Origin: Streptomyces sp. SID486
GTDB taxonomy: Bacteria > Actinomycetota > Actinomycetes > Streptomycetales > Streptomycetaceae
DNA length: 40,719 bases
Assembly (NCBI RefSeq): GCF_009865385.1
Contig: NZ_WWJT01000427.1
Location: forward strand, 1-40,719
Direction: 5' to 3'
Shown: one piece after another, positions 7,775-16,298 of the stretch
Position numbering within the stretch: position 1 is the first letter of the stretch
Layout: each line of letters opens with the position of its first letter
Notes under the pieces: generated by a model
The model's input: the letters and a program-made list of their open reading frames with translations, nothing else
Database searches by the model: none
Told to the model about the DNA's origin: nothing
Program-made: the position numbers and the translations under genes

Positions 7775-8368
7775 GTGACGGCCACGCCGTTCCCCGTCAG
7801 CGAGATCGTGGCGACGCGCCGCCCGCACCGTAAGGACGCCGCCCGCAACTACGACGCCCTGCTCGACGCCGCCCGCGAGGCGTTCGCCGAGCACGGGGCC
7901 GACGCCTCCCTGGAGGACATCGCGCGGCGTGCGGGCGTCGGGATCGGCACGCTGTACCGGAACTTCCCGGCCCGCCGCGATCTGTTCGAGACCGTCTACG
8001 CGGACGAGGTCAACGCCCTGTGCCGGGCGGCCGTGGAGCTCGCGGACCGGGAGCCGTGGGAGGCGCTGACGGCCTGGCTGGACCGGTTCGCCGGGTACAT
8101 GGTCACCAAGCGCGCGGTGCGCGAGGCCCTGGACGGCGAGTCGGACATCTTCCAGGCCTGCCGCGAGTCCATGTACGCGGCCGGCGGCCCGCTGCTGGAG
8201 CGTGCGCAGCGCTCCGGTGCAGCCCGGGCGGACATGGAGTTCGGGGACCTGCTGCGGCTGGTCGCCGGGATCATGGCGACGGCCTTCGAGGACGCCGCCC
8301 AGCGGGACCGGGTCCTCGCCATCGCCCTGGACGGGGTCCGCGGCGGCCGTCGGCCGGCGGCTACTTGA
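7775..8368 (+). CDS. TetR family transcriptional regulator
   Basis: This is a 197-residue repressor with an N-terminal TetR helix-turn-helix at about residues 28-70 (ASLEDIARRAGVGIGTLYRNFPARRDLF). A helical ligand-binding domain follows. The GTG start at 7775 has GGGAGG 5 bases upstream. It is divergent from the MFS exporter, and two GGAGG/CCTCC palindromes lie in the intergenic region, so autoregulated repression of the exporter is the likely role. Its last 8 bases overlap the 3' end of the convergent membrane-protein gene. Confidence 0.92.
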   Translation: MTATPFPVSEIVATRRPHRKDAARNYDALLDAAREAFAEHGADASLEDIARRAGVGIGTLYRNFPARRDLFETVYADEVNALCRAAVELADREPWEALTAWLDRFAGYMVTKRAVREALDGESDIFQACRESMYAAGGPLLERAQRSGAARADMEFGDLLRLVAGIMATAFEDAAQRDRVLAIALDGVRGGRRPAAT

Positions 8369-8876
8369 TCAGCGCGTTCGCCGCCACCACGATCAGCCCC
8401 AGCAGCGCGTCCCCGAGTCCCATGAGGAGGGCGACCGGCCAGCGCCGGGCCGACCAGCGGGCCGTGAGGAGGCCGAGCACGAAGAGGATCACGATGTTGA
8501 GCACGAACGCCGCGTACTCGACGCCCTTCGCCGGCCACCACCCCCACCGGGCGCCCGCGAGCAGGAAGACCGTGGGCAGCACGGCCGTCACGAGCGGCCA
8601 TTCGTTGCGCAGGGCGACCAGGACGTCCCAGCGGCCGTGCGGAGCGCGCTCGGCGATGTAGTGGGCGTAGCCGTGGGCGAGGGCGGAGGCGCACGCGGTC
8701 ACCAGCACCCACGCGGCGTCGTAACCGCGGACCTCGGCGGACGTGTGCCCGTACTGGGTGAGGGCGGCGACCATCGAGCTGGCGAGGACGGCGCCGTACA
8801 CCCCTCCGAACAGGACCGTTTCGCGTGTGTCGTGCTGCCGGGGCGGTGGCGTGCCGGCCACCGTGAAGTCAGCCAT
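8361..8876 (-). CDS. Small integral membrane protein of unknown function
   Basis: This 171-residue protein has an 18-residue polar N-terminus (MADFTVAGTPPP...) and then about four to five hydrophobic segments. It includes a cytoplasmic patch with YAHYIAERAPHGRW and a terminal LLMGLGDALLGLIVVAANALIK helix. No catalytic motif or named family was recognised, though similar proteins are common in Streptomyces. The ATG at 8876 begins the hydrophobic protein; the longer frame upstream is arginine-rich and overlaps the divergent cupin gene, so it was not used. It ends inside the tetR gene (8-bp tail-to-tail overlap). Confidence 0.72.
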   Translation of the reverse strand: MADFTVAGTPPPRQHDTRETVLFGGVYGAVLASSMVAALTQYGHTSAEVRGYDAAWVLVTACASALAHGYAHYIAERAPHGRWDVLVALRNEWPLVTAVLPTVFLLAGARWGWWPAKGVEYAAFVLNIVILFVLGLLTARWSARRWPVALLMGLGDALLGLIVVAANALIK

Positions 8877-9020
8877 GTCCCCACGATCACCCGGGCCCGG
8901 CGGCCCCGCCAGTCCGTGTCCCGGCCTGCCGCCACCCCGACGAAGTGTCCTCCGACCAGGCCCGATGCCCCACACACTGTCCACGGCGGGGCGGCCCGCG
9001 AGCCGACTAGGGTCGGCCGT

Positions 9021-9365
9021 ATGACGCACAGCTTCACGCTCCACATCCCCGACGCGGACCTCGAACCCGAGCCGCTGGACCCCGGGCAGATCGTCTCCGG
9101 CGATCCGCAGGTCACCGGAAAGGTGGTCTGGGAGTCGCCGGACGGACGGCAGATCCGGGGCATCTGGCAGATCACCCCGGGCGTGGTCACCGACACGGAG
9201 GCGGACGAGCTGTTCGTGGTGATCAGCGGGTCGGCGACGATCGAGGTGGCGGACGGCCCGACGCTGCGGGTGGGGCCCGGTGACATGGCGGTGCTGCGCG
9301 CGGGCGACCGCACGACGTGGACCGTGCACGAGACGCTGCGCAAGGCGTACGCGATCAACCTCTGA
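9021..9365 (+). CDS. Small cupin-domain protein (DUF861/EutQ-like)
   Basis: This 114-residue protein is a single beta-barrel cupin. The segment RGIWQITPGVVTDTEADELFVVISGSATIEVADGPTL corresponds to the first cupin motif region, and RVGPGDMAVLRAGDRTTWTVHETLRK to the second. It matches the Cupin_3 (DUF861) type, in which the histidine metal ligands of classic cupins are mostly missing, so catalysis is not certain. The ATG at 9021 has only a weak GGGTCGG element upstream. It is divergent from the membrane-protein gene and convergent with lacI; no operon partner is evident. Confidence 0.8.
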   Translation: MTHSFTLHIPDADLEPEPLDPGQIVSGDPQVTGKVVWESPDGRQIRGIWQITPGVVTDTEADELFVVISGSATIEVADGPTLRVGPGDMAVLRAGDRTTWTVHETLRKAYAINL

Positions 9366-9422
9366 CGACCGGGCGCACGCCCGCGCCCCGGAGGTCCCGC
9401 CGGGCCCGGCGATCACTTACGG

Positions 9423-10436
9423 CTACGGGCCGGGCGGGCCGGCGGGGTCCGGCGGTCCGGTCGTCCCCCGTACCTGGAGGGTCGGCGCGGCCAGGTGGAC
9501 GGTGCCCTCGCCGCCGCGGCCGGCCAGGCGGTCCAGGAGACAGTGCGCGGCGCGGCGGCCGGCCTCGTACGGGGCGGTGTCCACCGTCGTCAGCCACAGG
9601 TGCCGCAGCCGGGAGATGCTGGTGTTGTCGTACCCCGTCACCGACAGGTCGCGGGGCACCCGCAGCCCCAGCTCCCCGGCCGCTGACAGCGCACCGACCG
9701 CGGTCATGTCGTTGACGGCGAAGAGCGCCGTGGGCCGCTCCGGGCGGCTGAGCAGCCGTACGGTCCCGCGGTAGCCGCTCTCCTCGGTGAGGTCGCCCGG
9801 TTCCACGAGCGGCTCGGCGCCGTGCGCCCGCATCGCCGTCTCGAAGCCGCGCCGGCGCAGCGCCCCGACGGCGCCGAGGCCGGCGAGATGCGCGATCCGC
9901 CGGTGTCCCAGCCCGAGCAGGTGCTCGGTGACCAGCCGGGCGCCCTGCTCGTCGTCCCCGGCGACGACGTCCACACCCGGCGGCTGTGCCTCGCGGGCGC
10001 CCGCCACCACGACCGGCATCCGCCGCGCCAGGGTGCCGAGCGCGCCGGCGTCCGGGACGGTACCGACCACGACGAGGCCGTCGACCCCCAGCTCTAGGAA
10101 GGGTTCGGCGAGGTCGTGCCCCATGCGCCGGTTGAGGCGCGCATCGGCGAGCAGCATGTGCAGTCCGGCCGCGTGCAGCGGGGAGTTGAGTCCGTCGAGC
10201 AGTTCCACGAACCAGGGGTTGCGCAGGTCGTCCAGGAGGACCCCGACGGTGCGGCTGCGCTGTTCGCTGAGGCTGCGGGCGGCGGCGTTCGGCCGGTAGC
10301 CCAGTTCCTCGACGGCCCGCAGCACCGCGTCGCGCTTCTCGGGCCGCACCGGTCCGGAGCCGCGCAGCACCAGGGAGACCAGCGACTTCGACACGCCGGC
10401 CCGTTCGGCCACGTCACGGATCGTCGGCGGTCTCAT
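9423..10436 (-). CDS. LacI family transcriptional regulator
   Basis: This is a 337-residue regulator. Residues of about 4-50 form the LacI HTH and hinge helix (TIRDVAERAGVSKSLVSLVL, then NAAARSLSEQRSRTVGVLLDD). A periplasmic-binding-protein-like sugar domain with VNDMTAVGAL and DLSVTGYDNT segments follows. It is divergent from two Gfo/Idh/MocA dehydrogenases, and two copies of TGGACCG(G/T)TCCA lie between them, which fits the CG-centred palindromes this family binds. It is therefore expected to repress the dehydrogenase genes and itself, responding to a polyol or sugar. The effector is inferred, not visible. Confidence 0.93.
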   Translation of the reverse strand: MRPPTIRDVAERAGVSKSLVSLVLRGSGPVRPEKRDAVLRAVEELGYRPNAAARSLSEQRSRTVGVLLDDLRNPWFVELLDGLNSPLHAAGLHMLLADARLNRRMGHDLAEPFLELGVDGLVVVGTVPDAGALGTLARRMPVVVAGAREAQPPGVDVVAGDDEQGARLVTEHLLGLGHRRIAHLAGLGAVGALRRRGFETAMRAHGAEPLVEPGDLTEESGYRGTVRLLSRPERPTALFAVNDMTAVGALSAAGELGLRVPRDLSVTGYDNTSISRLRHLWLTTVDTAPYEAGRRAAHCLLDRLAGRGGEGTVHLAAPTLQVRGTTGPPDPAGPPGP

Positions 10437-10438
10437 GA

Positions 10439-10534
10439 CATGGACCGTTCCATGCGGCGAGCCGTGCTGTCAAAGGGTTGACACGCTGGCCATGTCCGAA
10501 CAAAGGTGGGCTGCGTCGGACGTGGACCGGTCCA
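10439..10534. promoter_or_regulatory. Two LacI-type operators in the lacI/dehydrogenase divergent region
   Basis: O1 is CATGGACCGTTCCATG at 10439-10454 (core TGGACCGTTCCA, 10441-10452), abutting the lacI start codon. O2 is the perfect palindrome TGGACCGGTCCA at 10523-10534, just ahead of the dehydrogenase ribosome site. The cores match at 11 of 12 positions and are CG-centred, as LacI-family operators are. Their centres are 82 bp apart, compatible with looping across both promoters. Confidence 0.8.
10468..10507 (+). promoter_or_regulatory. Predicted dehydrogenase promoter with TGTCAA/TTGACA inverted repeat
   Basis: TGTCAA-AGGG-TTGACA (10468-10483) is a perfect inverted repeat whose right arm is also a consensus -35 box. 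AAAGGT at 10502-10507 is a weak -10 candidate after 18 bp. The left arm is a TTGACA on the minus strand and could serve lacI. The same hexamer recurs upstream of the CUT2 ABC operon at 17397-17413. Confidence 0.5.
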
Positions 10535-10556
10535 AGCACACCGCGGAAGGGCTGTC

Positions 10557-11708
10557 ATGGTGGATGCGCTGGGTGTCGCCGTCGTCGGGTTCGGCTGGAT
10601 GGGCCGCGTGCACACCCAGGCGTACGCCCGTCTCCCGCACCACTATCCGCGGCTCCCGCTGCGGCCCCGGCTGGTCGCGGTCGCCGAGGAGGTGCCGGGC
10701 CGGGCCGAGGAGGCCGCCGAGCGGTTCGGGTTCGTCTCCGCGACCCGCGACTGGCGCGAGGTGGCGGCCGACCCGCGCGTCCAGGCCGTCAGCGTCACCG
10801 CGCCGAACTTCCTGCACCGGGAGATCGGCGTGGCGATGGCCGAGGCCGGCAAGCACCTCTGGATCGAGAAGCCGGTGGGCCTGACCTCGTCGGACGCCCG
10901 TGCGGTCGCCGACGCGGCCGACCGGGCCGGGGTGCAGGGCACGGTCGGCTTCAACTACCGCAACGCGCCCGCCGTGGAGTCCGCCCGGGAGCTGATCGCC
11001 TCCGGTGGGATCGGCACGGTCACGCATGTCCGCATCCGTCTGTTCAGCGACTACGCGGCCCACCCGGACTCCGCCCTGACCTGGCGGTACGAGCGCGAGC
11101 GTGGCGGCAGCGGGGTACTGGGCGACCTGGCCTCGCACGGCGCCGACCTGGCCCGCTTCCTGCTCGGCGACATCTGCGCGCTCACCGCCGACACGGCGAT
11201 CTTCGTACCGGAACGCGCCCGTCCGTCCGGGGCGACGGCGGGGCACGCCCTGGCCTCGGGCGGCGAGCCCGGACCGGTCGAGAACGAGGACTACGTCGGC
11301 TGTCTGCTCCGCTTCGCCTCCGGCGCCCGCGGGGTCCTGGAGGCGTGCCGGGTCTCGGTCGGTGAGCAGAACGCCTACGGCTTCGAGGTGCACGGCACCC
11401 GGGGTGCGGTGTTCTGGGACTTCCGCCGTATGAACGAACTGCGGGTGAGCCGTGGCACGACCTACCAGGACCAGCCGGTGAGCACGGTGTACGTCGGCCC
11501 GGACGCCGGCGAGTTCGCGGCTTTCCAGCCCGGCGCGGCCAACGCGATGGGCTACGACGACCTGAAGGTGATCGAGGCCCACCGCTTCGTACGGTCCATC
11601 GCCGAGGGCCGGCCGTACGGCACCACCCTCACGGACGCGGTGCACAGTGCCAGCGTGCTCGACGCCATGGTGGAGTCCGCGCGCAGCGGCCGATGGGTCG
11701 GCCTGTAG
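10557..11708 (+). CDS. Gfo/Idh/MocA family NAD(P)-dependent oxidoreductase
   Basis: This is a 383-residue enzyme. An N-terminal Rossmann fold begins at VAVVGFGWMG (residues 7-16). The family EKP motif has Lys105, and Asp190 and His194 in GDLASHGADLARF match the catalytic Asp/His pair. It should oxidise a polyol, sugar or inositol hydroxyl group with NAD(P). The ATG at 10557 is used because GGAAGGG ends 5 bases upstream; an in-frame GTG/ATG region further up runs through the LacI operator. A second family member follows at 11944, and the IolE-like gene at 13396 supports an inositol or related polyol pathway. The exact substrate is open. Confidence 0.88.
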   Translation: MVDALGVAVVGFGWMGRVHTQAYARLPHHYPRLPLRPRLVAVAEEVPGRAEEAAERFGFVSATRDWREVAADPRVQAVSVTAPNFLHREIGVAMAEAGKHLWIEKPVGLTSSDARAVADAADRAGVQGTVGFNYRNAPAVESARELIASGGIGTVTHVRIRLFSDYAAHPDSALTWRYERERGGSGVLGDLASHGADLARFLLGDICALTADTAIFVPERARPSGATAGHALASGGEPGPVENEDYVGCLLRFASGARGVLEACRVSVGEQNAYGFEVHGTRGAVFWDFRRMNELRVSRGTTYQDQPVSTVYVGPDAGEFAAFQPGAANAMGYDDLKVIEAHRFVRSIAEGRPYGTTLTDAVHSASVLDAMVESARSGRWVGL

Positions 11709-11766
11709 GAGAACCGCCGGGCGGCCGGCCGAGGACGACCGCGCGCCCGGGAGAGCGGAGGAACGC

Positions 11767-11938
<172 letters not shown>

Positions 11939-11943
11939 CACCC

Positions 11944-12948
11944 ATGCGCATCGGAATCCTCGGCCTCGGCCGCATCGGCGCCTTCCACGCCGAGACCCTC
12001 CACGGTCTGGACGCCGTCGAGTCGCTCGTCGTCACCGACCCCTTCACGGACGCCGCCAAGGCGGCCGCCGAGCGGTTCGGGGCCGAGGTCGCCGACTCAC
12101 CGGAGGCCCTGCTGGCGGCCGGCGTGGACGGCATCGTCATCGCGGCGGCCACGGACGCCCATCCCGCCCTCGTCCGGGCGGGGGTGGCGGCCGGTGTGCC
12201 GGTCTTCTGCGAGAAGCCGGTGGCCCGCACCATGGCGGAGGGCGTCGAGGTGCTCGCGGCCGTCCGGGACAGCGGCGTACCCGTCCAGATCGGCTACAAC
12301 CGGCGGTTCGACGCGGGCTTCGCCGCCGCTCGGGCCGCCGTCGGCTCCGGTGAGCTGGGCGCACTGCACACGGTCCGCTGCACGACCCTGGACCCCGCGC
12401 CGCCGCCGGCCGCGTACGTCGCCGCGTCGGGCGGGATCTTCCGCGACTGCTCGGTGCACGACTTCGACATCATCCGCTGGGTGACGGGCCGTGAGGTGAC
12501 CGAGGTGTACGCGGTGGGCGGCAACCGGGGCGCCGACTACATCGAGGCGGCCGGTGACGCCGACACCACCGGCGCGCTCCTGACCTTGGACGACGGCACG
12601 ATCGCGGTGGTGTCCAACTCGCGCCACAACGCGCGGGGATACGACGTGCGCATGGAACTGCACGGCTTCGCAGACTCGATCGCCGTGGGACTGGACGAAC
12701 AGCTTCCGCTCCGCTCGGTCGAGCCCGGCGCGACCTTCCCGGCCGGCACTCCGCACGACTTCTTCATGGACCGGTTCGCCGCCGCCTACCGCGCCGAACT
12801 CACCGCGTTCACCGAGGTGGTGGCCGGGACCCGGCCCTCCCCGTGCACCGTTCAGGACGCCTTGGAGGCCGGCTGGATCGCCGAGGCGTGCACCCTGTCG
12901 CTGCGCGAACACCGGCCGGTGACGCTCGCGGAGGTGCGGGGGACGTGA
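11944..12948 (+). CDS. Gfo/Idh/MocA oxidoreductase, probable inositol 2-dehydrogenase
   Basis: This is a 334-residue enzyme, the usual length for inositol 2-dehydrogenases. The Rossmann motif GILGLGRIG is at residues 4-12. Lys91 lies in CEKPVAR, and Asp168/His172 in FRDCSVHDFD give the Lys-Asp-His catalytic set known from Bacillus IolG. It probably oxidises myo-inositol or a related polyol to the ketone with NAD+. The ATG at 11944 follows AGGAG by 8 bases and begins exactly at the conserved fold, so it is preferred over a possible upstream GTG at 11767. It is probably cotranscribed with the paralogue upstream and ends at a strong hairpin. Confidence 0.88.
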   Translation: MRIGILGLGRIGAFHAETLHGLDAVESLVVTDPFTDAAKAAAERFGAEVADSPEALLAAGVDGIVIAAATDAHPALVRAGVAAGVPVFCEKPVARTMAEGVEVLAAVRDSGVPVQIGYNRRFDAGFAAARAAVGSGELGALHTVRCTTLDPAPPPAAYVAASGGIFRDCSVHDFDIIRWVTGREVTEVYAVGGNRGADYIEAAGDADTTGALLTLDDGTIAVVSNSRHNARGYDVRMELHGFADSIAVGLDEQLPLRSVEPGATFPAGTPHDFFMDRFAAAYRAELTAFTEVVAGTRPSPCTVQDALEAGWIAEACTLSLREHRPVTLAEVRGT

Positions 12949-12958
12949 ACGAGGAGGC

Positions 12959-12996
12959 GGTGAGGGCGCCCGGCCACGTGCCCGGGCGCCCTCACC
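12959..12996. terminator. 15-bp hairpin after the dehydrogenase genes
   Basis: Perfect arms at 12959-12973 and 12982-12996 flank an 8-nt loop. The hairpin begins 11 bp after the dehydrogenase stop and lies 65 bp from the 3' end of the convergent small gene, so it can act for both directions. Confidence 0.85.
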
Positions 12997-13060
12997 GTGC
13001 CGGGCCGACCGCGGTCGCCCGGCCACCGGCCGCCGGTCTCGACGGCGGACCGGCGCCTCG

Positions 13061-13258
13061 TCAACCGCAGTAGCGGATCAGCCACTCGTCCGCGTGGTAC
13101 GTGTCCCGCGCCGGGTCCGGCAGGGTTGCCGGCCTCGTCTCCACCATGTCCTGCGGGTGTATCCGCTCGGGCAGGTGGCTGAAGCGCTCGTGACGCCGGG
13201 CGGCCGCCGCGTCGGCGGCTTCCGGGGGCGTCTCGTGGAATTCCGTGCGGTGTGCCAT
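13061..13258 (-). CDS. Small hypothetical protein, 65 residues
   Basis: This small gene has an ATG at 13258 with GGGAGG 6 bases upstream and a normal actinomycete codon pattern. The product is hydrophilic, with an acidic-alanine N-terminal half (PPEAADAAAARRHERF) and a C-terminal tail ending DEWLIRYCG. It has no signal peptide or membrane segment. I do not recognise a family. It lies between two hairpins (12959-12996 and 13275-13311) and so is probably its own transcript, separate from the ABC operon upstream on the same strand. The single cysteine near the end, in RYCG, is a notable feature. Confidence 0.6.
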   Translation of the reverse strand: MAHRTEFHETPPEAADAAAARRHERFSHLPERIHPQDMVETRPATLPDPARDTYHADEWLIRYCG

Positions 13259-13274
13259 GTCGTCCTCCCGTCCG

Positions 13275-13311
13275 CGCGGGCGTTCCCCCGTCGTCGGTGA
13301 GAACGCCCGCG
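13275..13311 (-). terminator. 11-bp hairpin ending the CUT2 ABC / TIM-barrel operon
   Basis: Arms CGCGGGCGTTC (13275-13285) and GAACGCCCGCG (13301-13311) pair perfectly around 15 nt. The hairpin lies 84 bp past the stop of the TIM-barrel gene and 16 bp before the small gene's start codon. Confidence 0.7.
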
Positions 13312-13395
13312 GCCCCCCGTTGGTTCCCGGCCGTGCGGTGGCCGAATCCGTAGGGGTACCGAAGGATCCGGCGCGCGCGGCCCCTCCTGCGGCCC

Positions 13396-14304
13396 TCAGG
13401 CCCCGCAGGACCGCAGGAAGCGCCGGGTGCGCACGGCGATCGGCAGCGGCCGGTCCGGCTCGCACGGGTACATGTCCTGCTCGACGATCGCGAACAGCTC
13501 CACGCCGAGCTTCTGCGCCGCCTGCAGCACCGGTTCCAGTTCCGGTACGCCGGTGGGCGGTTCGCACATCACCCCGCGCTGCACGGCCGGCCCGAACGGT
13601 ACTCCGCCCGCCACCACCCCGGCGAGGATCTCCGGGTCGACCTGCTTCAGGTGCAGGTAGCCGATGCGCTCGCCGTAGGTCTCGATGAGCTTGACGCTGT
13701 CGCCGCCGCAGTAGGCGTAGTGGCCGGTGTCCAGGCAGAGGTTGACCAGTCCGGCGTCGGTCGAGTCCAGGAAGCGTTCGACGTGGGCCTCGGTGTCGAG
13801 GTGCGTGTCGGCGTGCGGGTGCACGACGATGTCGAGGCCGTAGGTCTCCCTGACCTCGTGGCCGAGCCGCTCCATGCCCTTGGTGAGGTGCGCCCACTGC
13901 TCCGCGGTCAGCTCGGGCGGCTCCAGGATCTCGGCGGTCTTGTCGTCGCGCCAGAAGGACGGGATCACCACCAGGTGCCGGGCGCCCATCGCCCGGGTGA
14001 GCTCGGCGACCTGGCTGACGTGCGCCCAGGTCTCCTCCCACACGGCCGGCCCGCGGTGCAGTCCGGTGAAGACCGTGCCGGCGGAGACCTTCAGGCCGCG
14101 GCCGGCCACCTCTTCGGTGAGCCGTGCCGGGTCGGTGGGGAGGTAACCGTACGGCCCGAGCTCGATCCAGGCGTAGCCGGCCTCGGCGACCTCGTCGAGG
14201 AAGCGGTCCCACGGCACCTGGAGCGGGTCGGCGGGGAACCACACGCCCCAGGAGTCGGGCGCCGAGCCGATCCGGATGCGGTCGAGCGGAGAGGGGTGCG
14301 TCAT
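13396..14304 (-). CDS. Sugar phosphate isomerase/epimerase-like TIM barrel (IolE-like)
   Basis: This 302-residue protein is an AP-endonuclease-2-type TIM barrel of the xylose isomerase-like family. It opens with the characteristic [16 protein letters not shown] and [12 protein letters not shown]. Metal-ligand candidates follow in order: the His in [12 protein letters not shown], the Asp/His in [14 protein letters not shown], the His in YLHLKQVD, and the final Glu in AIVEQDMYP. Proteins of this type in inositol loci dehydrate scyllo-inosose (IolE) or isomerise keto-inositols, and two inositol-dehydrogenase-like genes lie just beyond. It overlaps the ABC ATPase gene by 4 bp (ATGA) and so is the last gene of the transporter operon. 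Specific activity is inferred. Confidence 0.83.
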   Translation of the reverse strand: MTHPSPLDRIRIGSAPDSWGVWFPADPLQVPWDRFLDEVAEAGYAWIELGPYGYLPTDPARLTEEVAGRGLKVSAGTVFTGLHRGPAVWEETWAHVSQVAELTRAMGARHLVVIPSFWRDDKTAEILEPPELTAEQWAHLTKGMERLGHEVRETYGLDIVVHPHADTHLDTEAHVERFLDSTDAGLVNLCLDTGHYAYCGGDSVKLIETYGERIGYLHLKQVDPEILAGVVAGGVPFGPAVQRGVMCEPPTGVPELEPVLQAAQKLGVELFAIVEQDMYPCEPDRPLPIAVRTRRFLRSCGA

Positions 14305-15215
14305 GGCCGGGGGGTTCCTTCCGGAGCGCTCGCCGCGGGTCCGCCGAGGTCGCCCTCGTCGGGCAGTTCCTCGACGTCGACGCCGCGGACCTGGGACAGC
14401 TCGTGCTTGAGGGAGGCGAGTTCGGCACCGCCCGCCATGTGGTTGGTCAGCTCCTCGAGGCCGATCCCGCTGCGTTCGGCGGACAGTTCCAGGGTGCCGA
14501 GGCGCAGCACGCTGAAGTGGTCGCCGACCATGTAGGCGTGGTGGGGGTTGTGGGTGATGAAGATGACGCCCAGGCCGCGGTCGCGGGCGGCGGCGATGTA
14601 CTTCAGCACCACGCCGGACTGTTTGACGCCGAGGGCGGCGGTCGGCTCGTCCAGGATGAGGACGCGGGCGCCGAAGTAGACGGCGCGGGCGATGGCCACG
14701 CACTGGCGCTGGCCGCCGGAGAGGGTGCCGATGGGCTGCTCCAGGTCGTCCAGGACGATGCCCATGTTGCGCAGTTCCTCATCGGCGGTGGCCTTCATCC
14801 GGGCGATGTCGAGACGGCGGACGGGCCAGGGGCCCCGGGTCATCTCCGAGCCGAGGAAGAAGTTGCGCCACACCGGCATCAGCGGGACGGTCGCCAGGTC
14901 CTGGTAGACGGTGGCGATACCGCGGTCCAGGGCCTCGCGCGGGGTGGCGAAACGGACGGGCCGTCCGTCGACGAGGAACTCGCCCTCGGTGTGCTGGTGC
15001 AGCCCGGAGACGATCTTGATGAGGGTGGACTTGCCGGCGCCGTTGTCGCCGAGCACGCACGTGACCCGGCCCGGGTGGACGGTGAGGTCGACGCCGTGCA
15101 GGGCGCGGACGTTGCCGTAGGACTTGCCGGCGCCGCGCAGTTCGACCAGGGGGCCGTCCTGGGCCGGTGGGTCCGTCAGGACGGCGCCGTGGGTACCGGA
15201 TGTGTTGTCGGTCAT
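14301..15215 (-). CDS. Sugar ABC transporter ATP-binding protein (CUT2, single ATPase domain)
   Basis: This is a 304-residue ATPase with Walker [10 protein letters not shown] (residues 56-64), ABC signature LSGGQ (165-169) and Walker [13 protein letters not shown] (Asp189, Glu190). A switch histidine lies in FITHNPHH. It has one nucleotide-binding domain rather than the fused pair of RbsA/MglA and so should work as a homodimer. It energises the permease encoded directly upstream for uptake of the sugar or polyol captured by the lipoprotein. ATG at 15215; it overlaps the TIM-barrel gene by 4 bp and starts 3 bp after the permease stop, so the operon is tightly coupled. Confidence 0.93.
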   Translation of the reverse strand: MTDNTSGTHGAVLTDPPAQDGPLVELRGAGKSYGNVRALHGVDLTVHPGRVTCVLGDNGAGKSTLIKIVSGLHQHTEGEFLVDGRPVRFATPREALDRGIATVYQDLATVPLMPVWRNFFLGSEMTRGPWPVRRLDIARMKATADEELRNMGIVLDDLEQPIGTLSGGQRQCVAIARAVYFGARVLILDEPTAALGVKQSGVVLKYIAAARDRGLGVIFITHNPHHAYMVGDHFSVLRLGTLELSAERSGIGLEELTNHMAGGAELASLKHELSQVRGVDVEELPDEGDLGGPAASAPEGTPRP

Positions 15216-15218
15216 GAG

Positions 15219-16298
15219 TCACCTCCGGGTCGCCGCGCGGCTGACCCACAGATTGATCAGGACGGCGCCGAGGAGCATCACGCCGAGGAATGCCTTGAAC
15301 CAGTCGGGGTTCCAGCCGGCGTAGACGATGCCCTGCTGCACCATGCCGAACATGAACGCGCCGAAGACCGGGCCGATCGCCGAGCCGTAGCCGCCGGTCA
15401 GCAGGCAGCCGCCGATGACGGCCGCGGCGATGTAGATCAGCTCCTGCCCGACGCCCTCGCCGGACTGCACGGTGTTGAACGAGAACAGGTTGTGCATGCC
15501 GACGAACCAGGCGCCGAACCCGACCAGCATGAACAGCGAGATCTTGGTGAAGGTCACCGGGACACCGACCGCGCGGGCGCTGTCCTTGTCGCCGCCGACG
15601 GCGAAGATCCAGTTGCCGTACCTGGTGCGCAGCAGCACCCAGGTGGCCAGGGCGGCGAAGACGAGCCACCAGATCACGGTGATCTTCACCTGGACCCCGG
15701 CCACGTCGAAGGAGGAGGCGAAGATCTTCCTGGCCTGGCCGAAGCCGTCCATGTCGCTGATGTCGTCGGTGGCGACGTTGCCGGTGACCAGCTTGGTCAC
15801 GGCGAGATTGACGCCCTGGAGGATCAGGAAGGTGCCGAGGGTGACCAGGAAGCTCGGCAGCCCGGTCCTGACCACCATCCAGCCATTGAACGCCCCGATC
15901 GCGAGGGAGACGACCAGGGCGACGATCACCCCCGTCCACACGTTCAGGGTCAGCTGGTAGCTGAGCATGCTCGCGGTGAGCGCCGAGGTGATCACCGCGA
16001 CGCCGGAGGACAGGTCGAACTCCCCGCCGATCATCAGCAGGGCCACCGGCAGGGCCATGATCCCGATCGTCGACGACTGGTACAGGATGTTCGCCATCGA
16101 GCTGCCGTCACGCACCGGCGGCGCCGTGATCAGGAAGAACACCAGCACGGCGACGGCGCCGAGGAAGACGCCCACCTCGGGCCTGGCGAGCAGCCGCAGG
16201 GGCAGCGGGCGGCGGGCGGTGCGGCCGTCGGTCCGCTTCGGGCCGGGCGCCGGCGGGGTGTCCACCCCGGGCTGAGCCTGTTGGGACATGCTCATCAC
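15219..16298 (-). CDS. Sugar ABC transporter permease (CUT2, RbsC-like)
   Basis: This is a 359-residue membrane protein with about ten hydrophobic segments and the BPD_transp_2 hallmark regions. These are LMIGGEFDLSSGVAVITSA, NGWMVVRTGLPSFLVTLGTF and the GGDKDSARAVGV coupling segment contacting the ATPase. It forms the import channel with the ATPase and lipoprotein of this operon. The cytoplasmic N-terminus of about 45 residues is proline-rich. The GTG at 16298 overlaps the binding-protein stop by 4 bp; ATGs at 16295 or 16289 are equally possible starts. Confidence 0.93.
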   Translation of the reverse strand: MMSMSQQAQPGVDTPPAPGPKRTDGRTARRPLPLRLLARPEVGVFLGAVAVLVFFLITAPPVRDGSSMANILYQSSTIGIMALPVALLMIGGEFDLSSGVAVITSALTASMLSYQLTLNVWTGVIVALVVSLAIGAFNGWMVVRTGLPSFLVTLGTFLILQGVNLAVTKLVTGNVATDDISDMDGFGQARKIFASSFDVAGVQVKITVIWWLVFAALATWVLLRTRYGNWIFAVGGDKDSARAVGVPVTFTKISLFMLVGFGAWFVGMHNLFSFNTVQSGEGVGQELIYIAAAVIGGCLLTGGYGSAIGPVFGAFMFGMVQQGIVYAGWNPDWFKAFLGVMLLGAVLINLWVSRAATRR

